Shown: piece by piece, positions 1-10,015 of the stretch | Layout of the letters: each line of letters opens with the position of its first letter | Numbering within the stretch: position 1 is the stretch's first letter | NCBI GenBank assembly: GCA_032716605.1 | Contig: CM064530.1 | Span: 5,352,245-5,416,244, forward strand | DNA: 64,000 nt | Direction of reading: 5' to 3' | Source: Paralithodes platypus | Lineage: Eukaryota > Arthropoda > Malacostraca > Decapoda > Lithodidae | Notes under the pieces: generated by a model | The model's input: the letters and a program-made list of their open reading frames with translations, nothing else | The model's database searches: none | Told to the model about the DNA's origin: nothing | Made by a program: the position numbers and the translations under genes

Positions 1-135
1 TTTTTTTTTACCGGGATCGTCTGTGTCCGACTCTGTGAGGTTGGTCTTGTCAAAATATATTATGTTCTCTGGTGGTACACTTTCAAGGGTCTCTTTAAAG
101 TTGTCATAAAACTCTGTTAAGATGGTACTTGTCAC

Positions 136-276
136 TTTGGCTTTCACGCCGCATACCGCCAGCCTTGTTTACACTATTCGGAGCGGCGGCAGACGCTTGG
201 CATGATCGCGAGCGTCCGCGTAAACAAGGTGGGCAGTACACCCGCAGCCCGAATAATACATCCTTGCCCCCCCAAA
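136..276. repeat. Foldback element, partial copy
   Basis: Two arms around CGCGAGCGTCCGC and AAACAAGG are shared with the better preserved copies at 4570-4826 and 7055-7323. It ends in AATAATACATCCTTGCC, the inverted form of their terminal GGATGTAGTATYCGGG. No coding capacity is seen. The element class is unknown. Confidence 0.5.
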
Positions 277-316
277 AATCTGAAACTCTTGGCTGTCACA
301 CGGTAAAAATTTACCA

Positions 317-563
317 GAAATAGACCTAGAGGTAAGAGTTGTGTTATCGGGCGTACCACTACCGAAATACAACATAAATCGTCTATAAATACTTAACCTA
401 ACTAAAAAACCTAACCTAACCTAGTAATCTCAATAGCCTACTACATGAATACTAGGTTAGGTTAGGTCAGGTCAGGTTTTTTAGTTAGGTTAATGTTTTA
501 GAGGGGAGTTATGCTGTATATCGGTAGTGGTACGCCTGATAACACAACTCTTACCGAAATAGT
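317..563. repeat. Long inverted repeat with TTAGG-type arms
   Basis: The segment around 331-424 is repeated in inverted form around 448-553: a GTTGTGTTATCGGGCGTACC arm faces its complement, and CCTAACCTAACCTAG faces CTAGGTTAGGTTAGG. It would form a hairpin with arms of about 100 bp. It is probably a foldback MITE. The arms contain the arthropod telomere-like unit TTAGG, but only two or three times. Confidence 0.6.
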
Positions 564-611
564 CTAGTAGCCTTAGCCTAAGCCTAACAGATGTTGTACT
601 GTAATAAAACA

Positions 612-690
612 AAGAAAAACATAAACATGGGAGTGGCAGCCCCTTTGATTTAGGTTTAATCAGGCCCTTCCCGTCAACCTGTTGCTGTTG
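612..690. repeat. Dispersed repeat, inverted partner at 3437-3515
   Basis: A segment with GGGAGTGGCAGCCCCTTTG and AGGCCCTTCCCGTCAACCT recurs on the other strand near 3437-3515. It is non-coding and of unknown class. The rest of 570-1068 shows no recognisable gene. Confidence 0.4.
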
Positions 691-1068
691 TAGTTCAGGG
701 GCCATTCAAGCACGTCGCTATGGTGTACCAGCCCCTCCTTCGTGGTGGCAGAAGCGTTAGCAGGGAGCCGTTAGTGAATCCACCTCCTGGGGACTCACCA
801 AACGCTCTGTCTTCAGGAGGAAGTCTCAGAAAGCTGTCACAGAAGAGGAGAACCACCACTCATCAAAAACATCCATGGCAACTTAAATAAACAAGTTCTA
901 TAAAGGAAACATAGGAAATAAGGTAAATTTCTATAATTGCACCTATACGAGCTAAATAATATATTATTGTATTTAACAGGAAGAGTACGACGAGGTAAGT
1001 GATGTGGTATAGGTGGCAATATGCGGAAATGGATTATAAGGGCATTCCGCCCCCTCTGACAAAAGTTG

Positions 1069-1378
1069 GTTCAATGTTATTTTAATACCACAAATTTTGT
1101 TGATATATTTGAAGATAAATATTGAATCTATATGCTCTAAAGATTATAAGATTTTTTTTTTTAACCCTCGGCAAAACCTAATAAAAAAGTATGGTACTGT
1201 ACAAACATTTATTTTTTCGTAACAAGGATGTTAATACGGTACTTCCAGTTATCGACAGCTCTAAAGATCATATGAAAATGTGTTAAACCCTCGGAAAAAC
1301 CTAATATAAAAGTATGCTACTAAAATTTAATTTTCGTAACAAGGTTGTCAATACAGTACTTTCCCGTTATCAATGTAC
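1069..1378 (+). repeat. Direct duplication, copy 1
   Basis: About 300 bp starting GGTTCAATGTTATTTTAATA and ending CCCGTTATCAATGTAC recurs at 1541-1850 with few differences. Inside each copy, the block AACCCTCGG..AACCTAATA..AAGTATG..CGTAACAAGG is itself repeated twice. It is AT-rich and non-coding. Confidence 0.7.
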
Positions 1379-1540
1379 GGTAAATCTACAGTTATACTAC
1401 CCCTCCCCCACTACACCCCACCACCTCCCCCCTTCAAAACACGCCTTTTAGCGTGATTTTGGATGGTTCAGCAGATGCGGAAACTGGAAAAAACGTAGGC
1501 CTATTTTGATATAAATTTATCATCAACCAGATAAGAGTTT

Positions 1541-1850
1541 TTGGTTCAATGTTATTTTAATACCACAAATTTTTGTGATATATTTGAATATAAATATTGA
1601 ATCTATATGCTCTAAAGATCATAAGAAAATTTGTTTTAACCCTCGGCAAAACCTAATAAAAAAGTATGGTACTAAAAAAAAAATCGTAACAAGGTTGTCA
1701 ATACGGTACTTCCAGTTATCGATAGCTCTAAAGATCATATGAAAATGTGTTAAACCCTCGGAAAAACCTAATATAAAAGTATGGTACTAAAATTTAATTT
1801 TCGTAACAAGGTTGTCAATCGGTACTTTCCCGTTATCAATGTACAATCAA
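1541..1850 (+). repeat. Direct duplication, copy 2
   Basis: Second copy of the 1069-1378 block, in the same orientation. About 160 bp of sequence lies between the copies. Small indels in the A-runs distinguish them. Positions 1851-2360 hold further TTAGG-like runs (2006-2035, 2321-2338) but no gene. Confidence 0.7.
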
Positions 1851-2361
1851 AGCTGAAGATTGCACAGTAAACACCGTAGACTTCATTGACTTTTACCTTC
1901 GTATAATAGGCCTAGACAGCCATTTTTTTTTTTTTTATTAGGCTAACTAAGGGATTAGTACTCAACCAGCGGCGGTGTGGGGGCGGCAGTCCCCACCCAT
2001 AATACTAGGTTAGGTTAGGTAAGGTTGTTAGGTTAGGCTAATGTCTTTTCAAATCACTATCGGGGGGAGGGACGTGTCTCAACATCGATCGATAGGCCTA
2101 ATGGGGAAAATAGGTTTTCCCGAGATTTCTAATTAATTACAAACACTATATATTGATGCAAATAAACAATTTTGTTTATAAAAAACACTCTGAAAATTTG
2201 TGGTAGGCCTATTAAAATAAAACATTTCCGAGTTTTTCAGGTAATTTATTTTTTATTTTTTATTTGATATAAAGTGTTGTTTAATACCGAGGACCGTCGC
2301 ATTTTAGTATTTTTAACATTAGCCTAACCTAACCTAACCGAAAACTAACCTGTCTCGTGAC

Positions 2362-2445
2362 CGGTCTAAACCCAGCTCACGTTCCCTGTTTATGGGTGCG
2401 CGACGGTCTAAACCCAGCTCACGTTCCCTGTTTATGGGTTCGCGA
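2362..2445 (+). repeat. 42-bp tandem repeat, two units
   Basis: Two adjacent 42-bp units begin CGGTCTAAACCCAGCTCACG and differ at one position (GGGTGCGCGA versus GGGTTCGCGA). The following stretch, 2446-3837, shows no recognisable coding sequence. Confidence 0.8.
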
Positions 2446-3837
2446 AGGTTTGTAATACTTCAATGTATCTAGGCTATTTCAAGTCAAATATACATTTCCG
2501 CGCATCATCAAACCATACTAAGTCTAGGCTACTAGGCCTAATAATAATATTAACCCATTAGTACGAACAGAATAGCCACAAAATAGGGGTAGTCTAACTG
2601 TAGATTTATCGTCTCCTTGAATGCTACCATAGATTAAATATGACGCTAGATAGAAATAAGCAATATTTGGTCTAGCAAACCAATAAACGCTCTATTAGCA
2701 CTTAGCAGCAGCTGCAACACTGAAATTGAGTGACGTCACGACGAAGCTTCTTTTGTATTGCTCAGATTGTACAGGGTTACAATACCATTCACATTACCAA
2801 AAAAAAAATCATATGTATTAAAATGTAGAGACCTCTAGGAAACTCAACTAATTCAGTTTGTTTGTGAAAATTTTACTGTTTAATCACTAGTAAATAGAAT
2901 ATTATTTGGAGGAAATTTTGTTGTTGCACAGAATTATCAATTCAAGATTTCTAAGGTTATTTTTCGATGCGCAGCACTTAAATAAGGCCCCTAATGGTTT
3001 CATATAACAAAAATATAGGTAGAAATGGGATAAGATGGCCGTAAAACTAGTTTGAACTTTGGTGGGAGGCAGGTACTTGCTTACACTCTACGCAAAGTGC
3101 TCAGCCATTTTAATTTTCTTGAGTTTGATTGTGGACGATACAGGTAATATTTCCTTATTTGCCTCATTTACCCACTAATTTCCTAGGTTTCCTTTACATA
3201 ATCCGTTTATTTAAGTTTCCATGGATGTTTTGGTTGATGATTGGTGGGTATTCAAGGTTTAAATAAACTGTAATAGGACGAACAATGATGTGGCCATAGT
3301 CTACGTAGCTCGCACAGCCATTTTTAATCGTGACTTGTGGAGTATCCGTGGACTTTATTAGGTATAGAATGCTAGGCACTTACTAATATTCACCTAATAG
3401 GCCTGTTTGCAGAAGTTATAGAATGTGTGGCCAAGGGAGGTTGACGGGAAGGGCCTGAAGAAACCTTCTAAATAAGACAAAGGGGCTGCCACTCCCTGTT
3501 TTTGTTTTTCGTGGCTTCGGTTACTATCTCCCTTGATTCAAATTATAAGAGGACCTAGAGCTTCTTTAAGATTATGTTTGGAATATAATTGGTAGCATTC
3601 AAGGAGACTACTGCAGGACTTTCTTTTCTTACCTCTGACCGGGTATAGGCCTAGGCTATCCTAGTGTTTAATAGCCTATACCCCTTTGAAAGGACATTAG
3701 CCTAACCTATCCTAGTATTATAGGTGGGGGCTGCTGCCCCCACACCCCCGCTTTGACTTAGATTTTTGGTGTAGGATATTTGTCTGTGAAGTGGGTATTT
3801 TTCAATTTGTTGATAACGAAAATCCTCCATGCGGACT

Positions 3838-4171
3838 CAGGGTGTCAATCCACAAAATATGAATTGTGTTATCATTATGGTTTATTATTTTGTTATCATT
3901 ATAGCGCGACGGAGCGGCGAAGGCGCGAGCTCTAGGGGGGTCTGGACCCCGGGGGCATACCCCCCCGTGATTTTTTTGAGAATTTAGGTGTCTAAAACAG
4001 TATTTTCTGCAATCTAATAGCATTCCAGATGGAAAATATGGAGACCAAAATGATGTCAATTTACCTTTTTTGTTTCTTAAAAAAAAAGGGGGTTGGGGGA
4101 GTTTCTGTTATCATTATACAAAAAGTTCATTTGCGTTATCACTAAAAAAAACAGCGTTGTTTGACACCCTG
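3838..4171. mobile_element. hAT-like MITE, copy 1
   Basis: The 334-bp element begins CAGGGTGTCAA and ends TTGACACCCTG, so it has 11-bp terminal inverted repeats. It is flanked by a perfect 8-bp target duplication, TGCGGACT, at 3830-3837 and 4172-4179. An 8-bp duplication with CAGGG ends fits the hAT superfamily. The AT-rich body carries a GC-rich island (GCGCGACGGAGCGGCGAAGG) and has no transposase. Confidence 0.85.
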
Positions 4172-4569
4172 TGCGGACTAGGCCTATAGGCCTATGGAGA
4201 AAAATATGGCGAATATATTGGTGCCTATTTTCCCTAGCTTAATAAATTGTTTTTCATAATGCTGCACTAGTGTCGTTGAATATAACCCCTAGATTGCTTT
4301 GACTTGCCTGAATTTTGATATAGTTTGGCGAACCAACCTATTAATAGCTTATTAGCCTAAGTTACTAGGCTAGTGTCATTGGATACAAATCAAGGAGTAA
4401 GCATATCGGCTCATTCAAGGAGCCTAACGCCGTGGTTCACACGCTCTCTGCGTTCGCTTCTTATTTGACCGTTTTTTTGGTTGAGAGGGGACAAAGCCCC
4501 CCCTCTTCCTCCTCCCCCCCGCCCCCTCTCACCCTAGGACTTATTGTCATTATCGGTAAAATTGCAGGG

Positions 4570-4826
4570 GAAGGATGTAGTATCCGGGTGTACGGTCGTC
4601 ATGTTTATATAGGTCGATCGCTCGCGGTTAGGTTCCCGTCTATTTTGATAGCTATACTATATTTTTTCTGTTATTTGCCCCCTGCTGGCATTAGGCTATA
4701 TATTATGATGATGACAATAAGTCATGGGGGGGTGATGTATCTCTCGGCAGTCAAAATAGACGGGAACATGATCGCGAGTGTCCGCATAGTGTAAACAAGG
4801 CGGCGGTACACCTGGTATCTACATTC
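4570..4826. repeat. Foldback element, copy 2
   Basis: The left end GGATGTAGTATCCGGGTGTAC.. is mirrored on the right by ..GTACACCTGGTATCTACATTC, and inner arms (TCTATTTTGA and TCAAAATAGACGGGAAC) also pair. Same family as 7055-7323. Non-autonomous; superfamily unknown. Confidence 0.65.
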
Positions 4827-5078
4827 TTGCCAATTCCACTTTTCACCGGGGACAATTTTTACAAGTAGCCTACTTGTAAAATCACCAAAAAATCGTCCCA
4901 GGTGAAAACCGGAATTTGCAAGAATGTAGTTACCGGGTGTACCGGTAACTACATCACTTGGTATAATCCTGTGTAGCCTAGTGGGAGGACCTGTAGCCTA
5001 CTTATATCTTAATATTTTGGTAATGTTACAATATATTTTTACATTTTACATTCATATATAGTCCACTAATTATATTAA

Positions 5079-5416
5079 CAGGGTGTCAATCCACAAAATA
5101 TGAATTGTGTTATCATTATGGTTTATTATTTTGTTATCATTATAGCGCGACGGAGCGGCGAAGGCGCGAGCTCTAGGGGGGTCCGGGGGCATGCCCCCCC
5201 GTGATTTTTTTGAGAATTTAGGTGTCTAAAACAGTATTTCCTGCAATCTAAAAGCAATCAAGATGGAAAATATGGAGACCAAAATTAGGCTATGTCAATT
5301 TACCTGTTTTGTTTCTTAAAAAAACAAAAAAAAAGGGTTGGGGGACTTTCTGTTATCATTATACAAAAAGTTAATTTGCGTTATCACTAAAAAACCCAGC
5401 GTCGTTTGACACCCTG
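5079..5416. mobile_element. hAT-like MITE, copy 2
   Basis: Closely similar to 3838-4171, with the same CAGGGTGTCAA/TTGACACCCTG ends and the same GC-rich island. A clear 8-bp target duplication is not visible here (TATATTAA left, CACTAATA right). One flank may have been altered after insertion. Confidence 0.8.
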
Positions 5417-5559
5417 CACTAATATACTAGGTTAGGTTAGGTTTTGGTTAGGTTAGGTTAAAGATATTGTTCAATGTTTCTTAGTAAATAGGCATCTGAA
5501 AAACAGTTCCTCCCGCTACACAGGATCTTACCCATCACTTAACACAAGCTCGCCAATGC

Positions 5560-6860
5560 GTAGTGTGCAAAGGCAAGCTTGTGTTAAGTGTCATAAGTGA
5601 TGATCCTGTGGCTGTGAATTTTGGAAATGAGTCATTGGAGCTGGTGAACAAGTTTTGTTACCTAGAAGATACCATTTCTGCCGGTGGTGGGGCCGAGGCT
5701 GCCACTGTTGCTAGAATTAGGTGTGGCTGGGGGAAGTTCAGAGAACTGCTGCCAATCCTGACCATGAAAAGAAAAAAGAATGCCTCTCCCCCTGAAGGGA
5801 AAGGTGTATGCCTCATGTGTGCAATGACGTATGCCTCAGAAACATGGGCCGTTAAACTTAGTAGAGGATGTCAACAGAATGGAACGTAATGAGATGAGAA
5901 TGGTGAGATGGATGTGTGGGGCCATGCTACAGGATAGAATAACAAATGTTGAGCTGAGGAGACGTTTAGATATAAAGAGTATTAGCGAGGTGATGCGTAC
6001 AAGTAGACTGGGATGGTATGGACATGTGGAGAGAATGGGTGAACAAAATTGGGTGAAAAAATGCAGGTCTGTGATTGTGGAGGGAGCTGCACCAATGGGT
6101 GGACCGAGGAAGACCTAGGATCGGACTATACGTGCCGATTTCAAATCCAAGAACTTGACAAGTGAAGCAGCCCTTAACCTAAGAAGTGCGCATTGGGGTA
6201 ATTAGAGACGTCCCCCTGTGCTGACGTATTTGAGCTGTTTCCATCACTAAAATATTCATTTTACCATAAATAGCATTAATACTTATCCATACGCGCCTAT
6301 TATGAGTTGATTATAAAGGTATTAACCTGAAACAACAATAAAACGAGTGAAAACAGCGTTTGGATGGTCAAAATCGGAGATACAGGCCGCGAGTTATATA
6401 ATGTATGGGTGAGGCAACCTGCTTTCCCGCCAATTTCCCCCAAGGCCACTGAGACACAGTCGATCGATATTCTCTGTCTCTCTCTCTTGCACTCGCTTGC
6501 TAACACTGATGACAATGCCCTGCTTGCAACTCGCTAATGTTAGCACGAAAATATACCTCAGAATAAGGGAATAACAGGGAAAATAGGTGATAACTGAAGG
6601 AGGGGAGGAAAGTGGGGAAGGAGGGGAGGTAGAAGAGTGATATTTTGCATGGCCCAGGGGCCCAATTTGTTTTGTTTTTGTTTTGGTTTTTTTCTCTGAC
6701 TCTTAAGAGTCTTCCCGCAGTCCGCCGGGGGAACTCTTAAGAGTCTTCCCGCAGTTCCCGGGTTAACAGGGTTGCCTGGAACGCCGCCATTAGGACAAGA
6801 GACTGAAACTGCACGTGTGTGTGGAACACTCAGTCTTAAAATTTTATGTATGTGTATGTA
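5560..6860 (+). mobile_element. LINE family A, 3' RT fragment, broken
   Basis: Translated pieces give the C-terminal part of a non-LTR retrotransposon polymerase: CYLEDTISAGGGAEAATVAR, then [34 protein letters not shown] and GAAPMGGPRKT. The reading frame shifts near 5830 and stops at 6116. A TTAA MITE (6178-6762) interrupts it, and its last codons (VAWNAAIRTRD-like) resume after 6767. It is a dead copy. The LINE clade is not certain. Relatives lie at 10700, 11478, 13167, 17009, 44466 and 60943. Confidence 0.8.
6178..6762. mobile_element. piggyBac-type TTAA MITE, family A copy a
   Basis: Flanked by TTAA at 6174-6177 and 6763-6766, it sits inside a LINE. The related LINE at 44869 and the one near 11550 carry the uninterrupted site with one TTAA. 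Ends are CCTAAGAAGTGCGC and the inverted CCCGGGAACTGCGGG. It has no transposase. TTAA targets with CC-starting ends are the piggyBac signature. Confidence 0.85.
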
Positions 6861-7054
6861 GCTGATGGTAAATTGAATCCCTTAGTAGCTGATTTCTCGA
6901 TACTTAATGGAAAAATATGAAATTACCATGGCTGTGTGTCGTATTAATGCTAAGTTTTCATAATTAATAACATATTTCGCTACAAAATCTACCTTATAGC
7001 TGAGTAACAAAGATAGTAACATGGCAATTTACCCTCAGCTGGAAAAAAATAGAC

Positions 7055-7323
7055 TATAGTAAGGATGTAGTATTCGGGCATATCGCCCGCTTTGTTTGCA
7101 TTACTCATATGCTCGCGATCACGTTTCCATCTATTTTGACTGCCGCGGGATACAATAATAGGATGATGGCCCTCACCCCCCCCCATGACTTATTGTCATC
7201 ATCACATACAGTATATTGCCAGCAGGAGGGCAAATAACAAAAACAAAAATAAAAATAGATAGGAACGTAATCACGAGTAATGTAAACAAAGCGGGCGATT
7301 CTCCTGTATACTACATCCTTCCT
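7055..7323. repeat. Foldback element, copy 3
   Basis: Ends AAGGATGTAGTATTCGGGC and ..TGTATACTACATCCTTCC form inverted arms. Inner arms GCCCGCTTTGTTTGCATTAC and GTAATGTAAACAAAGCGGGC pair almost perfectly. Same family as 4570-4826. Nothing coding is seen. Confidence 0.7.
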
Positions 7324-7400
7324 GGGATCATTTCAGAAAAAATAAAAAAAATAAATGTAAAATCTAACACCTAGAATATGCGTAAGTCTCCTTTTAAGAT

Positions 7401-7465
7401 TTGTTTGTGGTAACCCAGGTTCGAATCCCGGGTGGAACACATGCTTTCATTAATTTCAATGGGAG
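7401..7465 (+). mobile_element. tRNA-derived SINE S2, fragment
   Basis: A B-box-like GGTTCGAATCCCGGGTGG is followed by CATGCTTTCATTAATTTCAATGGGAGG. The same combination is found at 18250-18365 and, inverted, at 63502-63612. The 5' tRNA-like half is missing. Confidence 0.5.
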
Positions 7466-7494
7466 GTATTTGGTGTTGTGAGTGAAATTAATAC

Positions 7495-7876
7495 ATTAGA
7501 TTAGAGAGCAGTGGAAATGAATTACTTAAGGAGTGCGTGCGGAGTTACATGGAGGGATAGACAGACTAATGAGGAAGTAAGAAGGAGGTGTGGTGTGGAG
7601 GTAGATGTGCTGGAAAGTGTGAAAAGGAACAACTTGAGATGGTTCGGCCATATGGAACGTATGGAAAGCGAGAGAATGACTAAGAGGGTGTACGAGAGCG
7701 AGGTGGAGGGACAGAGGGAGAGGTAGACCGAATGAGAGGTGGAAGGATGGAGTGAGGAAGTACATGAACGAAGGCGGTGCTGGTTGGGGGGGAGGGGCGT
7801 CGACTGACTGGGGGCGGTTCGTTCGTGGCCACCCTTTCGGGGATCACGGCATCAGGCAATAGATAGATAGATAGAT
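7495..7876 (+). mobile_element. LINE family B, 3' end
   Basis: It encodes the end of a non-LTR polymerase: [40 protein letters not shown], then frame breaks. It finishes with the family tail CACGGCATCAGGCAATAGATAG, ending in a (TAGA)n microsatellite. The fullest copy is at 37248-38485. Inactive fragment. Confidence 0.75.
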
Positions 7877-8083
7877 TAATATTGTTGGATACTTTAGCAC
7901 GTTCGAGAGTTTATTTTTGTTTTCAGAAACTAAAAAAGCAGTGTTTCAGTATGCTTTCTATATTATGACAAAAGCCTATCAAATATTAGTATTGGCACTT
8001 TCTTGGTATAGCAATGCCGAGGCTGATGAAGCGCAGATAGGTGTCACGGGGGACTCTACTACTCTTACCTGGGCATTGTTGTT

Positions 8084-8478
8084 GTTCCCCAGGTTGTCTG
8101 ACCGAGCAGCACCAAGTTCCTGAACATGGCCAAGGCCATAACTGAGCGCCTCCACAGAACCCTCCCTGCTTACCATTAATAAAGCCCAGGTGACCAAAGC
8201 CACTCCAGGGCGAGAAGCTGAGGAGGGTGTGGAAACACCTGGGAAACCAAAGCCCCACCCAAGACCCTGTGCCCCTCAGCAATTATGAAGGGAAAGTTGA
8301 GGGGAAAAGGAGAAATGTGACGCTTTGGCTCCCAATCTCAGTAGGGAGGTCAATCTACGGAAGAGACGCCGTCACTTGAGATCTAGAAAATATATAAGTT
8401 AAAGGAACAGTCGGAGTAAGCTATGGGTATAGCAGAGAACGCTCAGCTCTCACTCTGATAGACCAGCCCATCACCGTA
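8084..8478 (-). mobile_element. SINE-like repeat with (GTT)n tail
   Basis: About 395 bp shared with 45786-46204 (opposite strand), 29755-29937 and 52440-52650. Read on the - strand, its 3' end is a variant of GGGCTGTTCGGCCAGGCAGC followed by GGGGAACAACAAC. The same tail ends the LINE at 13346-13797. It is non-coding; no tRNA head was recognised. Confidence 0.6.
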
Positions 8479-8674
8479 TGACTAGAACCCAATCCTCTCA
8501 GCATCAGCTAGGAAAGGCCCTAGAAAGCCACCTTTGGCTCTCCTATTTCAACTCCTTTCAGGGTTGTGCACCCACCTGGGCGTTGTTTGGTGCCACAGTG
8601 TTTATATAGTGGGGCAGTGTTGTGTCAGGATATTGTTGTTTTAAAGTCCAAGTCTCCTAATACTGTATAAAGTA

Positions 8675-8945
8675 GAGTCTTGGTATGTCTTGTTGTGGCA
8701 CTGCTGAGGCTTGTGTGGTTTGCAGATACTGCAGGTGCTGCAATTTGACTTTGTTGAGTCTTGCTGCAGCACAGTTAGCAGTAGCACTGTGCCAACATCA
8801 GCCAAAGTGATGGCATGATGGGGCTGTGTTGTGGCGGGACTTTATTGTAGTACAGTATATTCAAACTGCGGAAAGGCAACCATGTCTGAGCTATTATATA
8901 GTATGTAATGGAAAACAATGTTAAACCATTGTATGTATGTGCTGG
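8675..8945 (+). repeat. Divergent duplicate upstream of zinc-finger exon 1
   Basis: The order of short blocks (GTCTTGTT, ATACTGCAGGTGCTGCA, ACAGTTAGCA, GATGGCATGATG, TTAAACCATTGTATG) is repeated at 14030-14265, just upstream of zinc-finger exon 3. The two are only moderately similar. Positions 8946-9158 contain no recognisable gene and end in a splice acceptor. Confidence 0.5.
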
Positions 8946-9184
8946 TCTGGCAGCTTATGTGGCAAACTTTTTCAATTAATTCTGTTACCTAAAGTAATCA
9001 ATCTTCAGTCTATTTTCTGATACCAGTGAAAATTTCCCAGAAATAATTATGATAAAAGCTCTTGTCTTGTATGATGCCCCTGTAAGTCTAGACTAAATAC
9101 AGTAGCTGAGAAACTACCAGATATTTTGAAAGCACTAACTCCCATTCTTATGTTTCAGTTACTGTTGAAGGGAATTTAGATAAG

Positions 9185-10015
9185 ATGACGCCAAAGAAGA
9201 AGAAGGAAAGCGGGGTTCAAATGAGTATAAAGGGTTTCCTCTTGCCCAAGACCACCAAGAGGGCCAGGGAGGAAGACGGTAAAGATAGCAAGAATAAGAG
9301 TGAAGAGAGCCCCAGAAAGAAGGCCAAGAAGAGCCGGGCCAAAGACGACGCTTCAGCGAATAACAACAACAATAACAATAACAACAACAACAATAATAAT
9401 GACAAGTCCTTATCTTCCCAGAAGAAAGAATTGCCAAAGAGCAAAAAAGAATTGCCAAAGAGCAAAAAAGAATTGCCAAAAAGCAAAAAAGAATTGCCAA
9501 AGAGCAAAAAAGAATTGTCAAAGAAGAAGAAAGAATTATCTACAAAGAAAAATGAAACAAGCATGAAGAAGGACTTGTCCACAAAAAAGAAAGAAACATC
9601 TGAAAGTAAGAAAGATCTGACTTCAAGCAAGAAAGAGTCATCCCCACACAAGAAGTTGAAAAATTCCAAGTCAAAATCAGATGTCAAGCCTAAGAAAGAC
9701 CACAAGAAAATTGACAAAAAGACATCTAAGAAAGCACCTACCAAGGAGAAGAAAAAGACTCGCACCCCCCTCGAGATGAAGACTGAGTCACGGGAGGAGG
9801 ATTTCGATGATGGGGAAAACAACCTGTTGATCCACCTTCCGGACGAGAGCGCGGATATCCTTGTCCCAGAGAATGGAGAGAACACCTCGCATATCCTCGT
9901 GTTCGAGAATGGCGAACGAGTGCTAGCCACTGAGACTTCTGAGAGTGAGCGGGCCATAGTTCCGGGGGATATCATCGGACAAACGGACCTCGTTTCTGAG
10001 ACAACAGAGCCCATG
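9185..10015 (+). CDS. Zinc-finger gene, exon 1 of visible model
   Basis: 277 codons, followed by donor GTATGT at 10016. The sequence is almost all Lys, Ser, Glu and Asn: MTPKKKKESG at the start, an Asn run at about 9359-9402, lysine repeats, then an acidic stretch with FENGERVLATE-like motifs. A splice acceptor (TGTTTCAG, ending 9158) lies 26 nt before the ATG, with two bases and then open codons (TVEGNLDK) up to the ATG. Translation may therefore begin in an earlier exon. Confidence 0.8.

Noticed and set aside
4432..4794. 120-residue open frame
   Set aside because: It overlaps a foldback element and has no recognisable domain or splice context.
5560..6118. Possible host gene with GWYGHVERM motifs
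   Set aside because: The same protein occurs in at least six broken copies with LINE tails; it is retrotransposon debris.
7979..8282. Two overlapping antisense frames of 74-98 residues
   Set aside because: They lie in a SINE-like repeat whose other copies do not keep the frame.
9217..10014. 265-residue antisense frame over zinc-finger exon 1
   Set aside because: It is the complement of a Lys/Asn-rich coding exon, giving Leu/Phe runs; no independent support.
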